A DNA stretch of 64,000 nt from Chlorocebus sabaeus. Taxonomy: Eukaryota > Chordata > Mammalia > Primates > Cercopithecidae. A program made the translations under genes and the position numbers. Positions 1 through 11,790 of the stretch are shown piece after piece. Where the stretch lies: the NCBI RefSeq assembly GCF_047675955.1, contig NC_132927.1, forward strand, positions 64,275,702 through 64,339,701, written 5' to 3'. Each line of letters starts with the position of its first letter. The stretch's first letter is position 1. The notes below the pieces were generated by a model. The model was not told the DNA's origin and searched no databases. It was given only the letters and a program-made list of their open reading frames with translations.

Positions 1-85
1 GGTCAAAACTCTAGGCAATCCAATAAATATGCACATCAGGTCCTCTGATATCCCTGAATGTACATTAGCTATGTTTGTTCTTTCT
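1..85. repeat. Left arm of a long-range inverted repeat
   Basis: This segment is the near-exact reverse complement of 2262-2339. A core of about 35 bases is identical between the arms. The left arm starts at the window edge, so it may extend further upstream. Confidence 0.8.
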
Positions 86-638
86 TTCTTTTTAAATTAC
101 ATCTATCCTGGTTTACTAAGGCCAGTCACAACTTTTGTCTGAACGTAATTATTGATAATGCTCCCTTCACCCTCAGTAGTCTTCTGGCTTGGATCAGTTA
201 AATAGTCCCCTGTGTCTGAACCACTTATTTTCTTCGGTTTCTTCTTTCCCCAGTACAACAGGAATCTGAACTCTCTGCCTTCCCACTGCAATCAGTTTAT
301 GATGCAAGTCAGTAATTTTCCAGTTCTGTGGATTTACTGTTACAGAATTCACTCTGATCCATTTGTTCTAACACAATATATTAAGCATGAGCTGGAGCTC
401 CTGTGGATACAAGCCATAGTAACCATTCGATCAAGTGAATGTTAAGCTTCTCTTATCAGCTCTTAACAAGCGCGTAAGACCCATGTAATACTGTGACTAG
501 ATGGGAAATACCAAAGTGATAACAGAGGAAACCACCTTAAACATAAAGTTAGGAAGTTGCATGATGATGTATGAATACCCAGCATACACCATCCTGTAGC
601 ACATCATTGTCAAACGGGTCAGTGGTCAGTGGTCTCGT

Positions 639-1270
639 TGTCTGAGGTGTTATCCAAGCTTGTCTCACAACCAAAAGAATTAAGGAGTGTGGACACCAGA
701 GTGATGTTGAAGAGAGAGTTTATTATATGAAAGAAGAAAGCTGTCTGCAGCGGAGAGGGGTCCCAGATGGGTTGCCACTATTACAGTTGAATCCACAAGC
801 TTTTATAAGAAACTCCTCTCATCTCTGTAGCTGTTCGTGTAACTTACTGTAAAGCTATCTGTGCAACTCCCCTTATCTGTGCAGCTGTGGGTATGTCTTG
901 GGTAAGGATGAAGTTCAGCTTCTCTTTTTTGTGTAACTCTGGGTTCTAGGTAAGCACCCTCTCCACCCCCATGCACGTTCCCACAGAGCCCACCATGTAT
1001 GTGCCTGAAAAAGGGGAGAAACTTTTTCCTGGGAACCTGCTAATCACACAAAGAACAAAAGGCTTCTATGCTGGGCCTTCCTTCCTTTATCAGTGCAGCT
1101 GTTGCCTGAGTTTTCCCCAGGCCACTCTATTTGTGCCTGTAGCGTGATTTTTCAGGCTGTCTTTCTGTTTAAAAGAATTTTACCAAAGACGAACTTTAGC
1201 TGTCTGCCCAACTAAGTTTTTCCCTTTTCTCCGCCCTCAGTTGCACCTTGTAGTTGGAAGGCATGCCACA
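639..1270 (-). mobile_element. ERV1-like solo LTR
   Basis: On the - strand this block begins TGTGGC and ends CAGACA, in the TG...CA form of retroviral LTRs. An AATAAA lies at 719-724 (reverse strand), about 80 bp from the 3' end, as expected for an R/U5 boundary. No target duplication is visible, so the ends are provisional. I could not assign a family. 86-638 on its left is AT-rich with nothing recognised. Confidence 0.45.
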
Positions 1271-2139
1271 AATATTTGAGCAATGTGTGAAATCTACAAA
1301 AGAGGAAACAAACTCTAAGGGAAAAGGTAGCCTTACTCCCAGGAAGTCCCAGTAGTTCCTATTAGTTCAGTTACCAAAGAAATTGCTTACCAGATAAATA
1401 TTTGTTGTTTCTAATTTCTGATCTATATTCATGAGACCAGACATGAGGCAAGAAAGTTTCTAATAAAAGGCCAATAAATACAAGCTGACAGAGATCCTTG
1501 GAGTGCTGGGCACAGCCCTCAAATGTACTCACGATGTGAGATAAGGAAAAATGACAGTTATCCCACAAGTGATCATATGCTTAGCTTCCCTTGCGTCGGT
1601 GGATCAGGGTCAGTGAGATAAGACGGTAAGAAAGGAAGGTCCCAGTTTTCAGATTTTAAATGAGTTTAAAAAGTAATGACAGTGTTTCTGTCTCTCTGTT
1701 TAATCTGAAACACTTCAAGAATTTGCATGTTATCGTTGCTCAGGGGCCACACCGACCTCTGTACCATTCTAGTGTTCGTAAATGGTCTACCAAAGGAAAC
1801 ACGATGATTTTTCTCTTAAATAACAAGTGTTTCTAAGTATCACAACTACACCTCAGCCACCCCACATCTCTCCTTTTTCTAAATAAAATAATGTGACCAA
1901 AATCAAATAGTCTCTTGAGAGGGATCAGAGATCTTGCCTTTTAATGAAAATGTATTGATAAACTCTAATAGCAGTCTGGATTTTTTTTTTCTTTTTTCTT
2001 TCCCCAAGACTGTCATAAAACAGTATGATAGTAGTCTGTTGTCTCACTTCAGGAAAAGACTTTACTTTTATAAATCAGTCTACCTCCCCTTCAGTCTACC
2101 ATCGATGGGCATTTAGGTTGATTCCATGTTTTTGGTATT
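1271..2139. other. Intergenic, little recognisable
   Basis: AT-rich sequence without a supportable gene. A short stretch near 2100-2130 resembles antisense L1 ORF2. Confidence 0.4.
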
Positions 2140-2255
2140 AGGCTGTCAGAAATTCTAGGGCAGAGGCCAGGTTTATTTCTTATTTGTACATCTTAAGCAC
2201 AGTGCCCAAACTATGCTAAGTACTCAATAAATATTAGTTGAATTGAACTAAAGGC
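2140..2255 (+). repeat. L2 3' end fragment
   Basis: Matches the familiar L2 3' terminus: a cagtgcc block followed by a tactcaataaatatt-type stretch and ttgaattgaa. Confidence 0.5.
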
Positions 2256-2261
2256 AAATCA

Positions 2262-2339
2262 TAGCTAATGTACATTAAGAACCCAGGGTGATCAGAGGAC
2301 CTGATGTGCATATTTATTGGATTGCTCAGAGCTTTGACC
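2262..2339. repeat. Right arm of a long-range inverted repeat
   Basis: Reverse-complement partner of 1-85, with only a few mismatches and one small gap. The arms are separated by about 2.2 kb containing an LTR-like block and unclassified sequence. Confidence 0.8.
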
Positions 2340-2429
2340 TTCAAGTATAATTGAGTTCTTAAAGTAGGAATCCCCTGGGACATAAGAGTGTAGCGTGTTT
2401 TCTCGAACTGTCCTGTAACATCTGCTATA

Positions 2430-3290
2430 TTTTTTAACTTTTATTTTAGGTTCAGGGTACATGTGCAGGTTTGTTACAAGGTAAATTGTATGTCCTAGGA
2501 TTGATGTACAGATTATTTCATTACCCAGTTAATAAGCATAGTACTCGAGAGGTAGTTTTTTGATCCTCCCCTGCCCCCCACCCTCCACCCTTAAGTCAGC
2601 CCCAGTGCCTGTTGTTTCGTTGTTGTTTGTGTCCTTATGTACTCGATGTTTAGCTCTGACTTGTGAGAATATGTAGTATTTGATTTTCTGTTCCTGTGTT
2701 AGTCTTCTTAGGGTAATGACCTCCAGCTCCATACATGTTACTGCAAAGAACGTAATCTAATTTTTTTTTTTTTTTTTTTTTTTTTTTTGAGACAGAGTCT
2801 TGCTCTGTCATCCAGGCTGGAGTGCAGTGGTGTAATCTCGGCTCACTGCAATCTCCACCTCCCAGGTTCAAGCGATTCTCCTGACTCAGCCTCCTGAGTA
2901 GCTGGGATTACAGGTGTGTGCCACCACGCCTGGCTAATTTTTGTATTTTTAATAGAGACGGGGTTTCACCATGTTGGTCAGGCTGGTCTCGAACTCCTGA
3001 CCTCATGATCTGCCCGCCTCGGCTTCCCAAAGTACTGGGATTACAGGTATGAGCCACAGCACCCGGCTTCTCATTGTTTTTTTATAGCTGCAGAGTATTC
3101 CATGTTGTATGTGTAACACATTTTCTTTATTCACTGATAGACCATTGATGGAGATTTAGGTTGATTCCATGTCTTTGCTATTGCAAATAGTGCTGAAATG
3201 ACCATCCACTTGCATGTGTCTTTATGGGAGAATGACTTATATTCCTTTCAGTATATATTCAACATCTGCCATTTGTCTGGTCTTTCAACT
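2430..3290 (-). mobile_element. L1 3' portion, interrupted by an Alu
   Basis: Antisense of an L1 3' UTR and ORF2 tail: the acatgtgcaggtttgttac block, then after the Alu the stretch resembling gctgcagagtattccatg and ttgattccatgtctttgcta. It is diverged, so older than the L1P copies in this window. The Alu at 2761-3067 splits it. Confidence 0.75.
2761..3067 (-). mobile_element. Alu (AluS-like), full length
   Basis: 28-base T tract followed by the antisense Alu consensus through both arms, ending in cacccggc. It is inserted into the L1 at 2430-3290. Confidence 0.93.
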
Positions 3291-3507
3291 CTGGACATGT
3301 TTCTTGATTGCAACTGTTAGTTACACTGCCCTGTTCAGTGACTTCTCTCTAAAATATGTTATAAGGCTCTATTAATTCAGGATTTTATATAAACAAAATG
3401 AAAATAATTCAGAGGACAGAATCCACCTAATGAAATAAATTATAAATTGCTTACTGAACATTTTCTTAAGTATAACTACAAATAAAAACTTCTATAGCAA
3501 AAAGCAA

Positions 3508-3740
3508 TGTAGTATAGTAGTTAGAATATTGGCCTTGGAGCCCCAGGTTGCCTGGCTTCAAATCTTTCTCCAATGGCTTTGTAGCAGTGTAATTTTGGTT
3601 AAGTTACATAACTTCTTTGGGCTTCAGTTTACCCATCCATAAAATAGAGATAATGATGGCAATACATTAATGTGAACATTGGACAAGCTAATATTTATAT
3701 AGCACTTAGAAGAGTGACCCACACATCCTATGTGTTATAT
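3508..3740 (+). repeat. MIR
   Basis: Follows the MIR consensus: a gtagttagaatattggccttggag-like start, tcaaatct, a ttaagttacataactt core, cagtttacccatc and aaaatagagataatgatgg. 3291-3507 on its left holds nothing recognisable. Confidence 0.75.
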
Positions 3741-4734
3741 GAGTGCTTATTATATAAATAACATAAATGACATACCTATGTAACTATAGTATAACTTTTG
3801 AGTTTACTGCTTTCCCCACAATTAATTCTGCAAAAACAGATTATTCCTGTCTTTCTATTGGTCTCAATTTTTCTTTTTGCTGGGTTGTTGTCTACAGTTA
3901 TCCAAATCCATGTTGTGTGTGGCTGATTCCTCATAGTGAGAGTCTTGGTGTGAAGGAGAATTCTGCCTCCTTCAGAAGTAAAGGAACTAGATCCTCCCTC
4001 TTACTGTCCCTAGAAGTACAGGCTCTGACAATGACCAGGCTTTCTCAGTCAGTTCCTTGAACCTGCAAATTTGACCTTGGAAGAGTAACTAGATGTATGC
4101 ACAGTTGAGAAATCCCACAAGAGCCATATCAGAGTCCAGAAGAGGCAGCTGCATAGAGGCTTCATCAGCAGTGGCCTCAGATACCTAAAGCAGCGTGATC
4201 AAGCAGTGCCATTCTCACCTGAATGCTCAGGCAGAGTGACCTGGCTGTCTTTTTGGTCCTTTGACTCTAACCCATTTTACAAGTCTCATTCTGAAGTTTC
4301 TGCATCAATTTGTTCCATATCCTGATTTCTTTCTTTCTAAGTCATTCATTTTCTTCTCAGGTTACCCACAGATGGTTTCTGTTACCTGCAGCAAGGAACT
4401 CTGATGGACACACCAGGTTATGATCCAAAGCTGATGTGATCATTGCAAAGAAGTCTCAGTCTCTGTGTCTGCATTTCTCCACTGTAAAAATTGCCTTCAC
4501 CACCTGTAGTCCTTTTGCTGGTAATTGTTACAGCATAGATTTGCTCAAATAAAGGAATACCAGGAAATTGTATTGTCCTCCTATGCTTTACCTATGATAT
4601 TTCTACTCTTCCTTGGATTGCAAATACCTACTTTATTGCACTCCTGCCAGGAAAAGAATTTTAGAATCCACCTAGCTCCAGGCCCCAGGCATGAAGAAAA
4701 TGACTGTACAAGAGGTTCTCACCACTCAAAATAT
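3741..4734. other. Intergenic, unclassified
   Basis: No supportable gene. ORFs of up to 97 codons here lack family resemblance. Part of 4265-4420 looks like the end of an old interspersed repeat that I cannot name. Confidence 0.35.
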
Positions 4735-5432
4735 TTTTGAAACATCTATTACAATGCTCTCCAACAGCAATATACCCCGTAGTGAGATTGCTGAATCACA
4801 TGGTAGTTCCATTTTTAATTTTTTGAGGAACTGCAAGTTTTCCACAATGGCTAAACTAATTTACATTATCACCAACAGTGTGCTTGAGTTCCCTTTTCTC
4901 TGTATCCCTGACAACATCTTCTTTCCTCTTTTTGATAACAGCAATTCTAACAAGTGTGAGGTGATATTATGTTTTCAATTTGCATTTCCCTTATGATTAG
5001 TGATTTTAAGCATTTTTTAATATACCTGTTGGCCTTTTATATGTATTCTGAGAAATGTCTATTCAGCTCCTTTGCCCATTTTTAATCAGGTTATTTATTT
5101 TCTTGCTATTGAGCTGAGTTCCTTATTTATTTTGGATATTAACCCCTGAGATGTGTGACTAGCAAATATTTTATCTCATTCTGTAGGTTGTCTCTTTATT
5201 CTGTTGACTGTTTCTTTGGATATGCAGAAGCTTTTTAGTTTAATGTAATTCCATTTGTCTATTTTCACTTTTGTTGCCTGTGCTTTGGGGACCATGTCCA
5301 AAACATCATTGCCCAGACCAATGTCATGGAGTTTTCTTCTATGATTTCTTCTACCAGCTTTACAGTTTCAGGTCTTACATTTAAGTCTTAACCCGTTTTG
5401 AGTTAATTTTTGCATATGGTGTGAGACAGCAT
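4735..5432 (-). mobile_element. Old L1 ORF2/3' fragment
   Basis: Antisense L1 ORF2 3' coding region: a fragment like ccacaatggctaaactaatt, followed by the tttgcccatttttaatcagg and cattgcccagaccaatgtca blocks. Segment 5279-5375 of this copy is repeated in inverted orientation at 5955-6052. Confidence 0.8.
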
Positions 5433-5498
5433 GGCAGAGAAAGTCCAAAGGAAAGTGGACACATGCAAAGAGGGCCAGAGAGGTATCCAGGCTCTTAC

Positions 5499-5934
5499 TA
5501 TGGGGAAAAGAAAGAGAGATCAGCCTGTTACTATGTCTATATAGAAAGAAGTAGACATAAGAGACTCCATCTTGTTCTGTTTTTGAGATGCTGTTAATCT
5601 GTGACCCTACCCCCAACCTTGTCCTTGCAAGAGACATGTGCTGTGGTGGCTCAAGGTTTAAAGGATTTTGGGCTGTGCAGGGTGTGCTTTGTTAAACAAG
5701 TGCCTGAAGGCAGTACGCTTGTGAAAGGTCATCACCATTCTCTTAATCTCAAGTACCCAGGGACAGTACACTGCCAAAGGTCACAGGGACCTCTGCCTAG
5801 GAAAGCTAGGTATTGTCCAAGGTTTCTCCCCATGTGATAGTCTGAAATATGGCCTCGTGGGAAGAGAAAGACCTAATCGTCCCCCAGTCTGACACCCGTG
5901 AAGGGTCTGTGCTGAGGAGGACTAGTATTAGAGG
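5499..5934 (+). mobile_element. HML (ERVK-class) LTR, partial
   Basis: Starts with tatggggaaaagaaagagag and continues with features of HML-group LTRs: an agaagtagacataagagact block, gctgttaatctgtgacc, gtgctttgttaaaca, caagtacccagggaca and ctctgcctaggaaagc. The 3' part is lost at a rearrangement. Its terminal 66 bp recur at 6052-6117. Described as an old endogenous retroviral remnant only. Confidence 0.7.
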
Positions 5935-6051
5935 AAAGGGTCTGTGTTTCTTTACAGACCTGAAACTGTAAAACTGGTAGAAGAAATCATAGAAGAAAAC
6001 TCCATGACATTGGTCTGGGCAATGATGTTTTGGATATGGCCCCCAAAGCAC
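5935..6051 (+). repeat. Inverted copy of the neighbouring L1 segment
   Basis: From 5955 this is the reverse complement of 5279-5375, sharing several private variants of that old L1. It separates two direct copies of the LTR terminus. Confidence 0.8.
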
Positions 6052-6117
6052 AGACCTAATCGTCCCCCAGTCTTACACCCGTGAAGGGTCTGTGCTGAGG
6101 AGGACTAGTATTAGAGG
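6052..6117 (+). repeat. Second direct copy of an LTR 66-mer
   Basis: Matches 5869-5934 at 65 of 66 positions, with one difference (cttac against ctgac). Confidence 0.9.
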
Positions 6118-6320
6118 GCAGGCCACCCCTTCACTTACAACAGCCCACTCTGTCGAGAACTAATCTATTCCTGAGATAACTAATCCAGAGAGAGAACTCA
6201 CTCACTACTTCAGAACAGCACCAAGCCATTAAGGAGGGATCTACCCCCATTGCCCAAACATCTCCCACTGGGCCCCACCTCCCACTACTGCCACACTGGG
6301 AATCAAATCAACACTAGCTT
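6118..6320 (-). mobile_element. MaLR-like LTR fragment
   Basis: Contains the antisense MaLR signature: agagaactcactcacta, gaacagcaccaag, a cccccattgcccaaacatct-like stretch and gggccccacct. It is truncated at the rearrangement on its left. Confidence 0.5.
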
Positions 6321-7137
6321 TGTAAAGGCAAACGAACCATACCCAACTACAACAGTGAGATCTCTCAGGTACATACTCTTGAGTCTCTCCTTGGAAATGA
6401 GGAACAGGTTCATTCCTCCCCAGATCACACAACTCATCTAGGGTGTTTGTCACCCACCCGTACCTCAGGGCTTGCTTGGAAGTGAGGACTGCAATCAAGA
6501 TGCAGGGCCCCTTTCTCAAGCACTGACCACATCTAAGCTCTTGAACATACTTCCTCTCTCACAACGGTAAACCCAACCCCCACCAAGCCGGACAATCTTT
6601 TTCAGTTTTGGGGGCTGGGAAGTTTTACTTTATTTCAACACATATTCTCCCAAGCATAGTGTCTGTGCCTCAGTCTTTTCCATGGCCTTGAGTTCCCTAA
6701 ATCTTTTGAAACTCAAAACTCACATTGTCTTCTTTTTTTCCCCTGCTTGTGCCAGAAATTTCCTCGAGGCAATAAATGCAAAATGGTTGACTGATAGTGT
6801 CAGGATAGGGCTAGAGTGAAAAGAAATGTGGCTGGGAAAATATAGCATTATTTCAAAATCTTACCTTGCCATATTTAGTTGCTGCTTTAATTAGTGAAAC
6901 TACACCTAGCAGATAGTGTGGTCTCACAAAGGATGCCTTCATCAGCAGAACACACTCTTGCACTGTCTGCCCCACGGAGAATTGGATCCACAATCTTCTC
7001 CCCATTACACGATGAGTAGCCCAACTGGCCAGTGTTGGGTCCCCAGTTTGTGACCACAAGAAGACCAAATAATGGACTGGTCAGAAATGCCAACCCCTTT
7101 AAGGCAGTGTTCTGAATAACTACTTATTGTCTTATTA
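6321..7137. other. Unclassified, with a small - strand ORF pair
   Basis: No family recognised. 6853-7093 carries two overlapping - strand ORFs (71 and 68 codons). On that strand a donor-like AAG then gtaagatt sits at the distal end. Could be an unidentified repeat or an exon-like remnant. Confidence 0.3.
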
Positions 7138-7186
7138 TCTACTACTACTTACTACTTATTATCTACTACTACTTATTATCTCGCGT
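7138..7186. repeat. Low-complexity TAC/TTATC repeat
   Basis: Tandem copies of a ctactacttactacttattat-type unit. Confidence 0.8.
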
Positions 7187-8451
7187 TACGTTGTTAAAAT
7201 GTCACAGTGACTCAATGATTTAAAATTTGTAACCATTCATTATAAAAGATAGCCCTATCATTGAAAATACAGTATTGCCATATTTTCCATATTAAGAAGC
7301 AAATTTCTTAAAAGCTGGTAAATTTCTTATTGTGTAGAGTTGGCAAGGTGTTAGCATAGCTCAGCTCCAGCTTTTTCTCCTGTTAAATCAGGAGAAATGA
7401 AAGTTTGTGTTTCTTATGTTTCTTAACTACAACCTTTTTTTTCTTTGAAAAACAAACCACATGCATATTTGATATGGACGTGAAAAAATATCCTTTCCCT
7501 AAAAGCAGAAGTATAGTCTATTCAGATAAAATAAGAGATCATGAGAGTAATGAAATACCTACGTAACAATGCCCTTGTACCCCGAACTTGAAAAAAGATA
7601 TCCTGTGTATAGAAACCACAGATAAGCAGATGTACAAAACCAAGCAAAAATGAGAATTTTGAATTAGAGTCTTGAGTAAACTGAAATCATTACTTTCATT
7701 TTTGTAAAAGTTCAAGACACTTATTATTAATTTTTTACTTTATAAATTTTATTATTTCAGTAACATATTCTGATTTATGATTTACTATATGCTAAATTAC
7801 TTTATAAACTTTCCTGTACTTTATAAATGTAAGGTATTAGTTTTAGTATTCTTAAAGAAAGACCTACAAAGGAAGTATTGAAAATCTTTACATTCCTGAT
7901 ATACCCTGATCAACTTCAATATGAAAAGCCTTGCTTATATACAGGCTCATCTTTTCCATCTCAGGTAGGAGAAAAAAAGAAAAAAAAAAGCACCACCACC
8001 ACCAACAACAACCCTTAATGTCCTTTTACAAACACAGATTCAAAATGTCCTGATTACATCTTTAAAATTAGGTTAAATATTTTCATCCCAAATCAATTAT
8101 GTTATTTTAAATAATATTTTCCCTTCATTTATAATAAAAGTTTGTGAGGGCAAGATTCAAAAGTGATATTTCTGACTTTTTTATATATCAATAGCAAGAA
8201 AGTTATAGGAGCTAATTTCACTTCATATTAAACCGCTTATAGATTTGGCATTAACTTTAACTTGCTAAAGTACAAGAGTTTTTGTAATAACAATAAAAAT
8301 CTTTCTCAAATAAAATTTTCAAGTTTCATAAAATTATTTGTCTCAGCTAGTTAGTTCAACTGCTCCTAGCCATCTCTGTTTCCAAGAGGAGACTCAAAGA
8401 AGAAAATAGTTCTACAATCAAATACTATATATCCAATCCCATTAGTCTCTC
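7187..8451. other. AT-rich intergenic DNA
   Basis: No gene, RNA or named repeat supported. A CACCACC/AACAACA microsatellite-like run lies near 7991-8010. Confidence 0.4.
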
Positions 8452-8477
8452 AAAAAAAAAAAAAAAAAAAAAAAAAA
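8452..8477. repeat. Poly(A) tract
   Basis: A run of A residues without an attached Alu or L1 body. 8478-9009 beyond it is otherwise unclassified and leads to the GPR65 promoter. Confidence 0.85.
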
Positions 8478-9009
8478 GACTGTATGAAGTTGGCTACCTT
8501 AACCCCAGCCTTAAACAGCACAACAGCCATCATTAAACCCCTCAGCCTCAATTCTCCCTTTTCTGTTTTTCTCCCAGGAACTTCATCACCCTGAATCTGT
8601 CTACAATATCCTCCCCTATGTCACACATCCAAATGGCTCATTCTATTTTATCTGTACCCCTCTTGAAGTGCTTCTTCATTTTGCCATTGCATTACAATCA
8701 CTATTAAACATGTCTTTCTCCTTTACTAGGTAAAAAAAAAAAAAACTCCTTTTGGTTGATAGCCAGTTCGTATATATCTCCCCGCACACTGCTGGCATGA
8801 CGACTGAATGAATGATTGAATTAATGAATGAATAAAGAAATAAAATATTTAATATATATTCCATTAAGTAAGGGGCATATTATATCTGTACACACTTGAA
8901 ATTAAGATGCAATGAGATGAGTGAGTTATAAAAATTACAGTACGGTAAAAAATAACTAGAAACATCTTTAAAAGTATTTAAGAGAGTTTTTGCTTCAAAC
9001 TTGGATAAT

Positions 9010-9171
9010 GCACGTCCTTCTCATTGAGATGCTACTTCCTCATTGGTTTGTGGTGAAATATGAGTGCAATTTCCTGTCCCCTCAGCAGTGTTGGTTTCTC
9101 TTCTTGACTTGATGCAGGCACAGATTTATCAAGCTCCTCAGTCAACAAACGCATCACCCGAAGAAACATGG
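9010..9171 (+). other. GPR65: Probable GPR65 non-coding exon 1 and proximal promoter
   Basis: A strong splice donor, G then gtaagt, begins at 9172. Human GPR65 has a 5' UTR exon roughly 6 kb upstream of the coding exon, and the distance here (6.6 kb) fits once the L1 in the intron is allowed for. The segment holds a purine-rich ETS/PU.1-type site on the - strand (acttcctc, 9034-9041) and an inverted CCAAT box (attgg, 9042-9046). A second ttcctg lies near 9070. These suit a leukocyte-expressed gene. The transcription start cannot be read from sequence. If the ETS and CCAAT sites are promoter, the exon probably starts near 9060-9100. Confidence 0.55.
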
Positions 9172-10199
9172 GTAAGTATAAGATTAAAAAATAAAAATAA
9201 GATTTTAAAATAGATAACATACTTTGGCATAATTGTCAGCGATGTTCGCAACATTCTACCTGGTTTAGGCTGTATAAATGTAGTAATGCAAATTATTATA
9301 AGAGAGAAAGAAATGAGGAAGACACAGGGTTTCCTCTACTTTGAGCAGTGGTAAAGGGCCAAACTTTAAATTTAGAACTAATTAGGTAAAACTATAGATA
9401 TAGAAAAAGGGGGTTGGGGGGTTGTTCATACTTTATTTTCTTTCCAGGAAAGAGTGCCTTGGCAAACTTGATTCAGTATTTAGGAAGAAACCGACCACCA
9501 CCTCCTGGCTTTAGAGCTATCTGGCACCAATCCCTCATCTGTACAATGGTCCAGTAAATATTTTTTATATCCATCGGAAAAAAATGTGATGTTAGGAACA
9601 AATATTTCCAGTATTAATAAATATCAAGTAATAATTATTAGTTAATAAGTGACTACCACAGTGCCTGAAATATATAGTAGAGTCTTAATAAGTAACTATT
9701 AAACTGATACATGAAAGCAAGCATTTTCTATAGCACTGTAGGAAAATATTTTACTTTTGATCATCGTCATCAATGATTTGTACTATTTTTAGAGCTGTTC
9801 AAGAATAGATACACTTTAATATACTGTAGATTGTCTTTTTTGACATCTGGTAAAAATTTAAAAATGAAAAACTCGCCAGAATTTCTCAGTTCTGGTTCTA
9901 AAAGCAATTTTCTCAAAATTTGATTAAAGGAGCCAAAATAAGATCTGAAAAGATATATGAATACTGTAATAGGAATTATATGCAGTATTCCATGAAAATC
10001 TCAGATCCACCCAAATTAAATGAACAACTATTATCTGCAGAGCTTGGTATTATACGTGAAATGTTACCATACAAATTACACTCTGAGCACCTCCAGCTTT
10101 TCTGCTATGCTCTGGCTAGATGGCTAAGGATTATTTCTTTTCAGGAAATGTAGGGGACAGCACAAAGATTGGAGCACACTACCAATGTCATTAAAGCAA

Positions 10200-10435
10200 T
10201 ATTACCAGCTAACCTACAGTGAATGCTTCCCATGTGCTAGGAACTTTGCTTCATATGTCATTTCATTTAACCCTCACAACAATCTTAGAAACTGGGTACT
10301 AACTTACGCATGTGAAAACGGGAACTTAGAGAGGTGAAGAAACACAAATGGGCCCAGAGTGCTTTTGAGAGGCATTTGAATTGTCTCCAGAGCCCACGCT
10401 CATAACCACAAGCCTGTACTGCCTCTGCGTCACTA
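10200..10435 (-). repeat. MIR
   Basis: Antisense MIR: atttaaccctcacaacaatc, then a degraded gaggtgaagaaac block and the ccacgctcataaccacaagc end. Confidence 0.7.
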
Positions 10436-10839
10436 CAGAGAAGAGGGCCTCTGTCTGCTTCATCAACCCATCCTGTCTTGTGGTTAAGTCAAGGCAGGAA
10501 ATGCTTTTACAGCTAGAGAAATGTATTCCATTGAAAACCTTATAAGCCTTTCTAAAAATCATTTTTTTTTCATTTAACCTATCATCCCATTTTTAAAGAA
10601 AATGATGCCTATTTATTGAGTAACACAGACAGAGGAGGAAGAGGTACACACTGCCCATTACCCGACTTTCTCGGTCCTGGTCTTAAGGAAGGATGTTTTC
10701 ATGGTCCAGATGTTCTCCCCAAGACACACGAGCCTAGTGTTGGACGTGTTGTATGTGCATCAGAGTCCCATCCGTGGGGGCTGATTCAATCCTTTCTGCA
10801 TCTCAGCCATTACTCTAGTGTCCTTTTCCTACTTCAATT

Positions 10840-11620
10840 CTATCCTTTAGAAGTTTCTTTAGTGGGGATTTTGGATGTAAATGTTCTCAGTGGTAGTTTA
10901 TCTGAAAATGTCCTAATTCTTCCTCTGGTCCTTGAAATTTAGTTCTGTTGAGTATATAATTATAGGATGACATATATTTTCTTAGCAATTTGGACCTTTT
11001 AATCTTCTGCTGTCTATTATCGCGGTTGAGAAGTCCTTTGTCTGTCTCAATTCCATCCTTCATAGGTAGTCCCTCTTTCCTCTCTGGCTCTTTTTTCCTT
11101 AGTCTTTGGCGAACTGCAATTTTATTGTGATGTGTCTAGGTATAGGTTTCCATTTTTGTGTTTTTAATCCTATTTGAGATTTTCTAAGCTTCATTAATCT
11201 GTGGATTCCATGAGGATTGAAGATACATGAGGATTCTTCATCCATCCTCAGGATTCCTTCATCAGTTCTAGAAAGCTCATCATCTTTGTGAATATTGCCT
11301 TTTCAACATTCTCTCTTTTCAATCTTTATGGAATTCCAATTGTGTATATGCTACCCTTTTCACCTTTTCTCCATATCTCTTTTATGTTTTCCCCTGTCCT
11401 TAACATGCTGATAATTTTGTGTTACTTCTTTATCTCTATCCTGCAATATACTGATTTTCTCTTCAGCTGGGTCTAATCAGTTGGTTAGTCCCTGTGTTGA
11501 GTTTTAAATTTAAATTATTGTATTTTTTATTTTTAGAAAGTCTTTTTCAGTCTTTCTAAAAATATGGCTTGTCATTTTTTAATAATCTTTTCCTCCTTAC
11601 TCATGTTTTTAAATCCCTTA
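10840..11620. mobile_element. Ancient L1M-like fragment
   Basis: Resembles old L1M non-coding/ORF2 sequence: attgtgatgtgtctaggta, a tttctaagcttcattaatct-like block, cttcagctgggtctaatca and attgtattttttattttta. Orientation not fixed. 10436-10839 before it is unclassified. Confidence 0.5.
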
Positions 11621-11640
11621 TTTTGTTTCTTTAAACCTAG

Positions 11641-11790
11641 TCTCTAGTTTCTCTGATCCCTAGTGAGTTCCTTCATACGCCTTCAGGCCATCCAGAGCTC
11701 CAACGCTCACTCACCTCCCTGATAGCAGCTCCTACCTCCTTTCTTCCATCACGAATTTTTCCCCCTTTGGAAGCTTCCCTATTTATTTAA
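11641..11790 (+). repeat. Direct duplication, copy 1 (GPR65 intron)
   Basis: A 150-bp block repeated at 13276-13437 in the same orientation. The stretch after ggccatccagagctccaacg is identical for more than 60 bases. Confidence 0.85.

Noticed and set aside
1..9000. Expected 5' end of GALC
   Set aside because: The human gene order would place it upstream, but no CpG-island promoter or GALC exon sequence is visible here. It probably lies left of the window.
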